Assembly: GCA_019828595.1 (NCBI GenBank)
Contig: JAHQRK010000004.1
Span: forward strand, 1,798,001 to 1,862,000
Reading direction: 5' to 3'
Length of the DNA stretch: 64,000 nt
Source: Aphanomyces cochlioides
Lineage: Eukaryota > Oomycota > Saprolegniomycetes > Saprolegniales > Verrucalvaceae
Below the pieces are notes generated by a model that saw only the letters and a list, made by a program, of their open reading frames with translations, had not been told where the DNA came from and searched no databases. Positions 42,093 through 54,891 of the stretch are shown in pieces. The stretch's first letter is position 1; each line of letters starts with the position of its first letter. Position numbers and translations under genes: made by a program.

Positions 42093-43945
42093 ATGGCTGG
42101 AAGACCAACCGGCCAAGATGCCGTCGGTTGGCGCGTTCAAGTCCACTGGAGAAGTGAAGATGCATGGTTTGACGGCGTTGTGACTGAGTTTTCACCCGAC
42201 GAGGGGTATTATGTCTGCTACGATGACGGGGATGAGCAGTGGCAGGTGAGCAAGCTCCCGACGAGGTCATCTTTTGACGATTCGCAGCCGCTCGCTGACG
42301 TCGATTCGATCCGCTTCATCTCCAACACCATTGCGGCGAGTGTTGAAGCCCGCGTGGCGATTGTTCTACCAAACCACAAAGAGTTCAATGAGCAGAATGG
42401 CCAAGCCGCAGTCGGATGGCGCGTGCGCGTGTTCTGGCCGGACGATGACAAATGGTACGACGGAGTCATTCAAGTGTATTCCGACGAGAACGGGTACTTT
42501 ATTTGCTACGACGATGGAGAAGAACGCTGGCAGGTCAGAGCTGTCACGTCTGCAACGACGTTTGATGTTGGGCGCAGGTTCAGAACGACAAATCCGTCAT
42601 GGAATTTGTATCCCGAGAAGACGCAAAGGACATGAGCAATCCCACAGTCACCGAGAGCCCATCCAAGAATGACTATGGAGACGATGATTTCGAAGACCAT
42701 GAAGACACTGAGGAGAATGCACATGCGGGGCAAGTTAATATCAATCAAGACGAAGACATTTCCGAGCAGACGGAGAGAAAAATGTCTCCATCGCCAGTCG
42801 AGGACACGAAAGAGTTTCAAGTTGACGCCACGGTACCAACAGCGCCCAAAATCGATCCAAATGACAAGGAAGCAACAAGCAACGATGCCTCCACACTGGT
42901 TGATAAAGCCAAGCGATCGACGACAAAGAAGTCGACGTCGAGTCGAAATGCATCGAAACGAGTCTGCAGCTACGTACCGCCAACGTCGACTGTAGCAAAG
43001 CAAAAGCGAATCGCATTCTTTCACGACAACGAAACGCTCCTTGAGATGAAGAAGGCCCTCGAGGCAAAGAGAGCCACGCTGACGGAAGAGCTCAAATCAC
43101 TGACTTTGAAAGTGACGTCAGAGGAGCACACGGCCAAGATTCTAAAGCAAACGATCATGGATCTCTCTGCCAAGCTGACGGTCGCGCAATTGAAGCATTC
43201 CAAGCCTACTCGGACGAAAAAGCCGTCTGCGGACGAGATGATCTTGGAAATGACAGTCAAGAATCGCCACGAAGCCCAAGAAAATATCAAGGTACTTTGA
43301 ATTTCCACGTGGAAACACGTCACTAACCTGTTGTAGCTCAAGGCGATGCGCGATGAAGCCAAGAAACGAGTCGAGACTCTCCAAAAGCAAATCGCCGCGG
43401 CGACTTCCGAGTGGACTTCACTTCCAGAACAATTTCGCTTGACTCTTCCCGACATGCAGGCGCAGATTACGCAGTTGAAGCAACAAAAAGCAACGCTGGA
43501 AGCTGAACTGAGCAATCAAACTGCGACCGAGTCGTCCTTTGAAACATCCACCAAAGTCGCACAGCTGAAGAGTCAACTGGCAGCGTCGGACTCTAAAATA
43601 TGGGAATTGAAAGCCGAGCGCCACCACTGGAAAAGCCTCTTGGAGCAAGAGCGAGCTAAAATTGAACATCTCACGGCCCGATCCAACGCTCTTCAATCCC
43701 AGATTGCTCGCTTTCGATCGTCAAAAGCTTTGCTCCGTGCTGCATTTGACCGTTGTGACACAGATAAAAGCGGCGCGTTGACCGTCGACGAGACGATTCA
43801 AGTGTTCTTGATGCTCGCATCACCCGAACAGACTTTATCCGAGGCAGACATTCGATCCTTCTTTGGGCGAACTGATACGAACAACGACCAGCGCATCGAG
43901 TTCGACGAATTCTGCCAGGCTTTCGATCGACTAATCGCGTCATAA
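42093..43945 (+). CDS. Tandem Tudor-like, coiled-coil and EF-hand protein
   Basis: Exons join in frame from ATG at 42093 (MAGRPTGQDAVGWRV) to TAA at 43943-43945. Two Tudor/agenet-like barrels open the protein (VGWRVQVHWRSEDAWFDGVV...CYDDGDEQWQ and VGWRVRVFWPDDDKWYDGVI...CYDDGEERWQ), each ending exactly at a phase-0 intron (about 42246-42287 and 42534-42577). Next comes a disordered acidic/Ser-rich stretch, then long coiled coils (FHDNETLLEMKKALEAKR, LKAMRDEAKKRVETLQK, IWELKAERHHWKSLLEQ). Two EF-hands end it (loops DTDKSGALTVDE and DTNNDQRIEFDE). Tudor folds often bind methylated Arg/Lys. The combination suggests a calcium-responsive, possibly cytoskeletal or centrosomal, scaffold. Confidence 0.8.
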
Positions 43946-44178
43946 CTTACCATTCTAATCAAACAACCTGAATCGTACCAAGTCCTTCAAACCAACTTGT
44001 ATCGTGACTCACTCGACAACGCGACAGCTCTGCTGAAGGAGCTCACGATTGCAAGTGCATGATATATGTGGTGAAATAGGAAAACTATTTCATCGAGGTA
44101 GAATTTTTTGCCAGTTTCGACGGTGTCATTGGGTTTGGAACTGTCGCGCGATAGTTGCCAACACGAAAGGTCACGACG

Positions 44179-46209
44179 ATGGCCTCGCAAGTGCCGATCG
44201 TTCCTGAAAATGCCAACCGTGTCGAGCGAAAGAACGACATCAACTTGCTGCCAGAGTCAGCTATGCTGCTCTCTCGAGTTCTTGAGCGCGAAGCTCGCAA
44301 GCAAACGGTTCTCAAGCGATTTAGACCGTCTTCGGTTGGACGTCGCGATGCCACGACAGATGTGCCGACAAAAAAGATGATCCGACGGCGCTCCTCGCGC
44401 ACGACGATCAAGTTCTCGCAAGTCTCAGCGACCAACACGACTAGTTCCATGTCAGCCATGCATCGCACAGCACCGAGGTTGCCTGCAATCGGTAGGAGGT
44501 AAAGCATGGTGCTTATATAAAACGAGGTGTTGTAGACGAACCTGTACTTTCATTTCGCAATCAACTCTGGCTGATATTCCACGAGCCGCACTCGTCCTCG
44601 CTGGCAAGTTTTCATCTTGAAGCTAACGAGCTCACTCCAGCGACGTAGGCTCGCGTGGTGTCCATCACGTTGCTCTCTGCTGTTTTTGTCGCCACGACTG
44701 TCTACATCCTCTCGACGCTGCCGGATCTTGATGACCTCACAAAAGCCATCCTGTCGAATATCGAGGTATGTCCAGCGTCTACTAAATGTCTTTGACAATC
44801 TTGCAGGCGGTTTGCATGTACATGTTTACAATTGAGTTTTGCATTCGCCTTTGCTGCACGCCAGAATTGTTCAAGTTTATTCAAGGTATATACCATGACA
44901 TGGATGAGGAATGATTTTCCACAGATATTTTCAACTGGATCGACATGATTTCAATCATTCCATTCTTCCTCGAGATGTTTCTCAATCTTGTACGTGGCTA
45001 GCTGCTCTATATGCGTCACGTATTGTCCCTCCAGAAAGGGTCCTCCTTTGGGGCGATTCGCATTATTCGTCTTTTGCGAGTTGCTCGCATTTTGAAGCTA
45101 TCGCGATACACGACATCGATCCAAGTATTTGTGAGAGTACGTTGTTCGCGAAACTTCAGGTGCTAACTCGCGCCAGGCCCTCACGCTTAGTGTCAAACCT
45201 CTCTTTATGCTTCTCTTTCTTATCATTGTGGCCATGGTAACATATATCATGGAGGACGATACGCAATTAACCAGCAACATCAACCTAGATCATCTTTTCG
45301 AGTGCATTATACTTTGCAGAAATGACCGACTCGCCGAAATTTTGTCGGAATCCACTCCAGTCCAAGTTATGCCATCCGAGCCAAAATCCAGATCCACACT
45401 GTTGCGAACTCAATCCATTCTACAGGTATACATCATCGATGTCTACTTCGAACCCACGGTGAGCGTAGCATTGCCGCCACATTTTGGTGGTGCATTGTAT
45501 CAATGACGACGGTGGGCTATGGGGACGACTATCCAGTGACCCCGATGGGTAAATTCATTGCGTCACTCACCATGATGTCGGGCATGCTCATCCTCGCCCT
45601 GCCCATCAGTGTCATTGGATCGAATTTTCAGCACGTGATGAAAGAAGTGGTTCAAGAAGCAGTCCAAAAGAGTCTCGACACACTCTCAACTCTTGAAGTT
45701 GTCCAAAAGTAGCGATCAAAATGTTCCAGCTAAAAAAACTGAGGTGGCGTTGTAGAAAGGAGATGATTGAAATCCTCAAAGGATTTAACGTCCTCGGAGA
45801 TGACATTGACATTGATGCTGATGAACTCATTGCACTGTACGACATTAACAAAACGGGTCGCCTCGAAGACGCAGCGCTGGTATGAACTCAAGAAAGGCAC
45901 GAGAATTGAAGCGATTGCTAGGCGCAATTTCGTCGAGACGTTGAGGCACTCCATTCACATCACATGACTATTTCGGAACCATCAATTTCTCGACGACAAA
46001 CAACTTCGCAGAACCGACTATCATGCGCTGCCTCAATTGCAGACATGCGCAGTGGAAAACCAGATCTATTTGCGCAACAGCTAGAGATGATGGAAGAGAT
46101 CCTTGAAATGCGACTCCTTGAATCCGAAGTGCGCTTTGAAAACAAATTGAATGCGCTATTAAAGATTGTGAATCAATTGGAGAATAAGGTTGCCCTACTT
46201 CGAGACTAA
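44179..46209 (+). CDS. Voltage-gated K+ channel (Kv) with EF-hand and coiled coil, copy 2
   Basis: Paralogue of the gene at 35211, with the same exon plan. The N-terminus is basic (MIRRRSSRTTIKFSQ). Helix S1 (VVSITLLSAVFVATTVYIL), S2 (CMYMFTIEFCIRLCC), S3 (FNWIDMISIIPFFLEM), S4 ([18 protein letters not shown]) and the pore [19 protein letters not shown] with TVGYGD are intact, as is PISVIGSNF. The tail has an EF-hand-like loop (DINKTGRLEDAA, weaker than copy 1) and a closing coiled coil. One intron, at the S1 border near 44606, begins GCAAGT, so it appears to be a GC-AG intron. The gene ends only 51 bp from the convergent channel gene at 46261. Confidence 0.9.
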
Positions 46210-46260
46210 TGTAGATGTCAATCTTGAAGAATAAGTTTTTAATTGCGTTTACTACCTCCT

Positions 46261-49200
46261 TCAATTATCATTCTTATCCTGAAAAGGTTTCGTGCCTGTT
46301 ACCGAGCTGACACGCGGACCAGTGAATAAAGTTATCGGTGTTTCCGTCATTTCATCGGAGTTGAATGCTACAACTTGGGTTGCTTGACCTGATATCTTGC
46401 GCTTCTTTTCAACTTTTTTGCTCTCTTCTTCATCCATATAATCTGCTTTCTCCGAGTAACTTGGCACTTCTGGAATCAGTGCCGCACTGATAGGTGTACC
46501 ACGATGACTGTTAGCTCTGCCAAGAAGTAGTGAGCTGTTCGCCCCTCGTTGCAATTTGCTGCGCACCACCCGGTCTTTGCTTGATTGGTGGACGAGCCGC
46601 GGCTTTTGGAATTGAGGTGACTTGGGAGTCTGTGACATAGCTCGGCGTAAAGAGGGACGACTAACTGCTTTGGCCGGCTGCTGAGGTGGAGTTTCCGTCG
46701 GTGGTTCGCGAGGAGTGCCAAGCCAACCGCGTGTGTTGGACCGGACGATCGAACCTGCACGGTTCCACTGAGTGTCCGTCAGTGATGGGCTCTCGGACAT
46801 TTTAAGATTAGTAGCAGAGTTTGAAGGGTTCACAAGGCTGCCTTTGAATATACCTGACAGTTGCGAAGATGACCAGCTTGCTTTTCTCAATAAGCTACGC
46901 GTAGCTTCCACAACCCTGTCGACAGGAGATGCAGTGCTGCTGCCCTGCGAGTCGCTGACTATCACAGTAGAGCTTAAAACACGTCGCATTGGTGGGACCA
47001 AAAACGACGAACTCGTATCGAGACCGGTCGTCGATATGTCCCGTTTTGGCCTGATGCGGCGGTATCGCAGAAAGAACTGACTCAAGAGGAGCTCTCGCAG
47101 TCCTTTTTCTCGCTGTGGAGGTTCAATTCCTGTTGTGTTCTTTTCAAGTGCCATGAGAGTAGATTTGTGAAAAGAAAATGGCGTATCTTCGTGAATTTCA
47201 GCTGAGCATCGCTTACAAAGAACTTGATGGCATTCCGTGCAAATAATCGTAGGAAGTCTAATTTCGCAATGCTGACACGCGTTCACAAACGATGATTGCT
47301 CAACTGAAAATGGCAGGGCAGTACCAGGGAGAAAAAAGTAGAAGAAAGATGCTAGAATGACATCGTAATCGTCTCGAAGGGAGAGATGACGAAATTCAGA
47401 TCGCTTAGCTGTCACGATATCAGACACAGCTAGGCCAACTACAGACCAATCTGTTTCCAACGAATAGAGCACATCGCTGTGATGAGTAGCAATCTCGGAG
47501 GCCACTCTTAAGCACTCAGTAGTAGGTCCATGCTCCTTGAGCGCAGCTATCAAGTGAGTAGCTGGAAGGGCCAACAGATCACAAGCCCGCAATGTCACAA
47601 CTGAATGACTGTTGCAACGCGATACGAGAAGTCCTTCATCACCAAAGTATTGGCCAGTCTCATATCGGATAGCAACGAAATGTGGTCGGTGAGATGCTGT
47701 CATCAGTACCCCACTACAAACAAAATACATCGTATGACCAATATTGCCTTCTACAACAATAGATTCGCCAGCAGGATATCCTACACGTAAAGCTCAAATT
47801 CACTTCGATTAGAATGAATACCTTCATAGACAAGTCGACGAGCGATACTGTATACAACACCGTCCACCCCCATCTGCGTGTGACTGACCAAAGGGCGAAG
47901 GTAGCGCAGAGCAAAGCGCGATAGACTCAATCTCGCAATTTCAATGAACGCCCTGGCTCGAATTCGTGGTGGCATCTGCTCTAGAATTACTTGATACGTT
48001 ACTCCCTGCTGAAAAGACCACCAGTGTGACAAGTAATTTTGCAGACGACCATGAAGTGCAACGTCAATGTGCTTACGGGCGATGAACTCCATGACACTCA
48101 TTTGATGAATCTGGAAATCGACCTCATTTTGAATGAGGTAAATACACAAAGTAGATCCTTCGCCGATCACGTAACCCATGATGAAGACACCAAAGACTGA
48201 CACGATCAAGTGAAAGGCAAAGTGTAGTTCCGCCGTCGGCTCATAAACTGCCCCTGTGCCGGTATATATATTAAGGGAATAGTAGAAGCAGCGCAAAAAC
48301 TGATGCAATCCAAAAGACAGAGAGAAATCGCTTGCGTGAATAGAGGACTAGTCAATCAAGTTAACGCAAGAAATGAATGTAGTAGTAAACGTACGTCAAA
48401 ATACTCAATTGGAAGCGAAGAGGTCCAGTCAGTGCTAAATCCTGTCGCGAGAGTCAGTCCATACGTCCCACAAGCGGTCCAGTAGCATATGAGAAGGTAG
48501 CATGTTGTAAGCAACTTGAGCTGATTTAGCTCGTAGTACATGCTATATCGGTGCAATTCACTCCATATGTGGGGCATTTGTCGCAACTTGAGTAGTCGAT
48601 TGAATTTCCACAACGACGAATGCCACCCGAATAATTGAAAGATAAAATCAAACGGAAGAAATGTCACTACATCGACCGAAATCTGAAACGCATTGTACTG
48701 CAATCGATGCTCATAGAGTTCACGCGAGCTTGTGCTTTCGACCAAGTGCAATTTAAACCATACGTCAAAAGCAAACACCAAGACGGTGAAAATATCGAAA
48801 AACTGACAAAATTTGAGATTGACATACTACTCTTTCTTACCGTGAAAAGGGCTGAATGGGTTGTACCTGAATTGTAGCCAAACGTTAGTATATATGGTAT
48901 TCGCAGGGCTACAAAGAACATTGACCAACAGAGGATTCTGAGGTAGGCACAGTAAAATGGAGATTGCACAGGAGTTGCAAACAGAACTTTCTTGGCATTG
49001 CCAATCCAAGTCTTTATGTCAGGAGTTTTGATAGGCTCGATGTCTAGTCGGGAGGTTCCCGAGCTTCTAGCCCCTGAGATTTCATCACGGAGACTTTGTC
49101 GACCAGCCTCGCTCGCAACTGATTCATACTTTTTTGTTTCTTCACCAGCTTTTGCTGTTTGTTCTCGCTGGCGAGCTTGAGCAATTTGAATAACTTTGGC

Positions 49201-52200
49201 TTTCCATTCTGGGTGGTGAGCAAAAACTGAGTCTAAGTGGGTTCTGGATAACTTGTATAGAGTACAAAAAGTTTTTGCTTCGATTGTAGCACTGCGGGGC
49301 TCGTTCCAGAACAAAGATCGCTCCCCAAAAATTGACCCCGCTTGGAGTTCAGCCACCTTCACACCCTTTGAGGCACTCTGGTCAAATAATTGTGTGGAGG
49401 AATCATTTTCCACCTTGGGTGCAATGTATACACCTAAGCTCCCCGCGAAGACAATATACATTTCAACTCCAAATTCAAATTGTCGGCAGACGACTTCGTG
49501 ACGAGTAACAAGCACCTGAGTGAATTGACGCACCAACGATCGCAGTACATTAGCGCTTGCTACAGACTCATGAAAAAAGGGAACTTTGTTGAGTATTGGC
49601 GTCAAAAGGAGCAATCGAATATCCGCAACAAGTGATGGCGGTAAGCATTCTGTCAAGACATGCTCTTCATGGATACTATGCGAAAGGTTATAGAAATAGA
49701 AGTGCTCAATCTTGGATCGAATATCATCAGTAAATTTGAAGTATTGCGTAAGTTTTCGCACGTAATTGAGATTTCTATAGAAAAGCCGCTGGCTGCCTTC
49801 TACAACTCGCGCTATGTCGAGTAAATTACCAACTATATAAGCCAGCAAAAATACACCCGTGGTTTGAACCAGCATCTATATCCAAGTAAGTATTTTGTAT
49901 TTCCCTGATATATTTTACCGTAAATACACTTTCAAGAGGTGTTTCTGGGCGGCCACCTTTGTTGTAACCCAAGAGAAGTCCAAGACCCCAATAAAGCGAT
50001 CTTGTGTACTTGTAAGCTGTCGACACGTTATGATTTGTCGGAGCCATATTCGAGTCTGGAAGCCACGAGCTCCCATGCCCGTGATCTTCATTATTATCAT
50101 GCGATGCTGCGGAAGCGTTGTTCGCAAAGCTGTACCACGTGCAACCGATGAAATGAGCAAGCAAATACGTGTAGAATATCAACTTGAATAAACGAATCTG
50201 AATACTGACATAGTAAAAATGTCGTTCCAATTGGTCAATCTGCGAGGAAAGTTTTAGCATGCGGAGTAATTTATTCAAGTTCCAAAATTCAGATCGATTC
50301 TGTGTATATGCGTTGACCAGGCCAATGGGCAGTGTTGCAAGAATATCAATCGCAAATCGAAATGACCGTAAGTATCGGTGTTGAATTTGTTTCATGTCTG
50401 TAATCTACGAGATATATTTAGGTTGATAATCGTTAATTACGCATACCTTGTTGCCGAAGGCATAGAATCCTGTCCTCACCTTAATAAAGATATCAACCAA
50501 GAACCCGGCTTCAATCACAACAGTAAAGGTATCGTACATTGATGTACTCAGACCGGAGAGCCCAAATGCCATAAAAAATGGTAGATAAATCAGTTGAAGA
50601 ACCATGCATATAAAAAGAATGGTTTCCCAAATGACAATAAAGTTTGAGTCAGGATCTATTGTCTTGGAGTCCTTCTTTTGAATTTCAGCTTTCCATGACA
50701 CAAAGCTTGCAAGTGAGACCATTCCTCGGCGTTCAGCAAATATTTTCCGTGCCTTCGGTAAAATACAAGAGCAAAATGAAGGAAATGCCTCCTCTAGCAG
50801 AGCCAAACTGGGCCGTTGCAAAGACACAACTACACATGCTGTCTGGGCAATAGCATTTTCTGTGTAGGTTGCGGCTTTATTGTCCAAGGTGAGACTAGAG
50901 TAGCCGAATATTCCACCTGATCCAAATGTTACAGAGAGTAATTAGTTTATCTTACCAGGTCTCACTTTTTTCGTTTGCTCGAAATTGTTCGATGTCAAAT
51001 TCGATGCCAACGTTATTTCACCTTCAAGAGTAAAATAGAGGGAGTCAGCAAAATCGCCTTTGTTGAATATGACTTCACCCTGACTGACTAAGTGAATAAT
51101 TGCATTATCGAGCAAGATTTCCGATACAGAAGGCAAATGAGGACCGATTCCATCACATTTCGCTAGTACAGACAGCAGTGGCGCGCAAATAAAACCAAAT
51201 ATCTCGCGTTGTATACCAACTGGTAGCTCAGCTAACAAGGAATTGATGTTAGCTCCACGATGGGCACTCCACCAGAAATCCAAGTAAGACACCACACGAC
51301 GGTGGATATTTGGAGGTGTCTTTTGTTGTTGCAACAGTCGCAGAATTCGAGAACGGGTGAACAAGAATTCCATTTGCTCAACAGCTGATGCAGTAACACG
51401 CTTTTGAACTTCATCTATGACCATAGATACGAGAAGCATGCCACTCAAGACTAATCCAAAGGCAACCACAAATTCTTCAAATTTTTCTGGTTCCAAAGTT
51501 CGTCCTAAGTCTGTTAGGCATACTGCGCCATACAAAAGAGCCCTCGCATATTGACGTACGAGAATGAAGTTAACCAATGCATCACCAGGAGGAATAAATT
51601 GTGCACCATCCATGTAGTTGTAACCGAGAAGATCACCAGTACTGTCGTTATACAGAGGTTTCAACGAAAGAGTCATTGGAGGGAGCCAGCTCTCTTCGTC
51701 ATTGCCAAAGCCCAGATGTAATGTCAAGGAATGGGCGACACATCCCGCAAGATGGTAACATAGACAGAGACCCAAAAAAAGCGCAAGAATTTGCCTACGA
51801 CTGTCCATGCGAATAAATTGAGTGACTTCATTCAGCTCTGAACTGAAATTCCATATCCTAAACAGTAATCAAAGTGCGATCATCTTGCCAATAAATACCG
51901 TAATAAGCGAACAAAGCGGCATTGTATTTGTCTAGACGGGTAAAATATCCACCATGGAAACGCACAAACAAAGTCAAATGCAAATGAAGAACGGAAGTAT
52001 CGAAGCGCACAGTGGAGAGTGTCAAAAAGTTGTTCAGCTTCCATTGTGGGCGATAGGTTGAATTTACCATAAATATCCATCCATAACACTATGTCGCTGA
52101 CAGTATTGATAATCATAATTTGTCGAGGATATCCAACAAGTTCAAAAGCGTTGACGAGCGGAACGGTAACGATGTTATAGATTGTAGTAGTCTACCAAAA

Positions 52201-54405
52201 AATTGAAAGACACTCAATAGATGTCACTACCATAACTAGCAAGATCCAAACAAATCTTGTGAATGACTTGCGTCGTATCGCTGTTTCCAAGAGGAATCGT
52301 TTTCGCCCAAATAACCATATCTTCTTTATGCATTTGAGGTGCACAGGTAGAGAAATCTACATCAACAATGTGAAGCAACCTTGTCATACGTCGACGATAC
52401 TTTTTTTCGCTTTGCCTTCGTTGGGGATGGAATTATTCCGACCAGTTGTTTGCCACTCGTGCTTGACTTTGTGTTGGCGCCCGCAGAAATTTTAATGGAG
52501 CGCTGAGTTGGACCCAATTTCGATTGGTTTGTTTGTGCAGAAGAATACAATTTCATGGCGTCTTTAGCAACCGCGTGAACACAATGGAGGATTTGAGCTT
52601 CAAATTGTGGGTATGCTCGAAGGACGCGGCGTATATGTGATCTAGACAGTTTGTGCAAAATACAAAACGAAAGAGTCACAACTACGTCGCAATTTAATTG
52701 AATTCCACGATGAATTCATGTACCTCTAGGACAATTCACTTGATGTAAGAACACAGCCAGTTCGGAAAAATACTGCCCAGGTCGTAAATGCCTCACCTAT
52801 TTACAACTCTTTAAAATACTGACTGACTTTGACTCCAAACCACAGTGTTGTCGATGATTTCAACCAAAACACCAGACTGAACAAAATACATGTCATCACC
52901 GCAAGCATGCTCTTGGGTGACAACAAAGTTGGTTGGCAATGTCAACGTTTCCATCAAATCAACGAGGGCTCTCACGAAGGCTGCACTACAGCAATTGAAG
53001 AACGGAACACCCGCCACCATGCGTTTAAGGAGAGTGAATTTCACATCGCGTGCAAGAGATGGACAAAGCAGCTTCATCGTGTGACGGTCATCTGCGTCTC
53101 CACTCTTAAATCCTTGCTGAAGACGGCGTTAAAAATTGCTTCGTTAAATATATACCTCCATGTAATCGATAGCGCGATCTTGTATATCTTGTGGTACTCT
53201 ATGAAATGAGAGAACATGGCGAAGCTGATTTAATTTGGCCTCAAATTGCTCTGTGCTCTTTGCATTGTTGCATTGTGATATCATGAAGAGGGTTCCACAT
53301 ATGTAAACAAAGAGGAGAAATCCAGAAAGCATCACCACAACCATAAACATTGTTTCTGCCAGGGTCTTCGGGATGGCTCCTTCCAAGGACTTTGATACAA
53401 TCCCAAGAGACCTGAACAAGAAACGTAAGAAAGGGACTATGGCATAAGAATACCAGAACAGAGCAGCGAAATATTCAGAGAGCAAAGGATATTCGCCAGG
53501 CTCACTTGGGTCGCGAAGATTCCACACATCGTGGGGAGAATCATGAGTAACCCTTCCAAAGGCGGCATACCCGCATGCAATGTAGTGGCTCACGAAAAAT
53601 GTTACTGTAACAACCTTGAATATTTTAGAGGCATGCAAGTATCGTGCAAAGATCTAGCGATATTTCAAATGCTTAGATGTGGAAGTCCCACTCACTCACC
53701 TTGTCGAAATGGAGAGTGTAAAAGGGGATATTTCGCATCCTCAAGAGTTTGTTCACGTTGACGACACCGCAACCCTCCGAAGATAGAGTTTCGAATGCAG
53801 ACAACGGAAGGAGTGCGGCAATGTCAAGCAGGAACTGCCTCGAACGCAAATATCGAGAGCGAGTAATTGCAGCATTTCGAACCAAATTACCACCAGAGTA
53901 GAATGACGTATGCAGTTGAATATAGATGTCGATGGCGAAGCACACATAACCCACTATATTCATGACGTTGAGCCAAGTCTCATTGCAGATCATTGGTGCG
54001 ATGGGATTAAAACTCAATAGAAGCGGCACGGCCCATACGTCGTAAAGGACAAGTAAAAGCAGCCAAGAATACCAAACCAGAAGCTGATTTGACATTGGAG
54101 TGAAGGTATGGTTCATCTTGTACGTGATTTCCCATCCAAACTTTCCATGACGGACATTGAGAATGTTGTCCATGCTTTGAACTTTGGACATTGCGCCGCT
54201 CGTTGCGACAAATCGACCAGATCTGGCACTTGTTCGTCCATCCCCAATAGATGCATCATTAGATCGCATCCTTTGCGGCATTTCAACGAGCACCTCGGCC
54301 CAGTGCCAGCTAGATTAAAACCGTTTTGTGAAATCGACCTTGATCTTGAAACACTTCAGTTACACCTCCAAAAATACACTTCAGTACTCACAATGAGTTC
54401 CTCAT
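46261..54405 (-). CDS. Four-repeat CNBD ion channel with C-terminal B-box, copy 1
   Basis: About 20 small exons join continuously into a protein of roughly 2,400 residues; I checked the joins between repeats I-II, II-III and III-IV. Each repeat has a DPDS-type segment before S1 (IDPDSNFIVIWE in III), six membrane helices, a pore loop, a C-linker and a cyclic-nucleotide-binding fold. Pore loops: I ALFWSLGIVSKSLEGAIP, II CLTDLGRTLEP, III GLLLGYNKGGRPETP, IV YTGTGAVYEP. None is GYGD. Only repeat III keeps the phosphate-cassette Arg (FGERSLFWNEPRSATIEA). A B-box zinc finger (about 47168-47285) and a Ser/Pro-rich tail end it. S4 segments carry few positive charges. The start at 54405 (MRNSL, then a GTGAGT donor) is uncertain. 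Confidence 0.85.
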
Positions 54406-54891
54406 CCTCGATTTGTAATAAAAAGAATAGAGGCTTCAGTCTTTCTATAACTCTTTGGGCGGGGTAGATCGATATCTGTGCCTCTGATCGCTTCTTCACT
54501 GTGTCTGCTATTTATATCTTGAGCTTATCGAGGGTAAACAACAGTGAATCTATGAATGACGGTAATAACGCCGATGACCGATCCCCTCGTCACACACAAG
54601 TCTCTATCCATCATAGAGTCCTCATCATTACCAATCTTGCTGAGCGAGACTCTTCGTTATATAGAATAGTGGACATATACTGAGTGGTTTTCTATATGCT
54701 GCGCACGACATGAACATCCAGCTCGCTTCAGACACGTGTTGGCCATTTAGAATAGTACACTGTACCAATGTTGCCACTAACGTTAGTATTATCTGAGTAC
54801 TTGCGAGCCTCTATGCCATATCGTTCAAGACGTGAAACATCATATCCTTGCTCTTCTTGTTCATACATCTCGATTGCATTTGAGAGAGTCA
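54406..54891. other. Gap between the tandem channel genes
   Basis: About 490 bp holding the 3' end of the upstream gene and the promoter of the downstream one. No gene seen. Confidence 0.4.
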
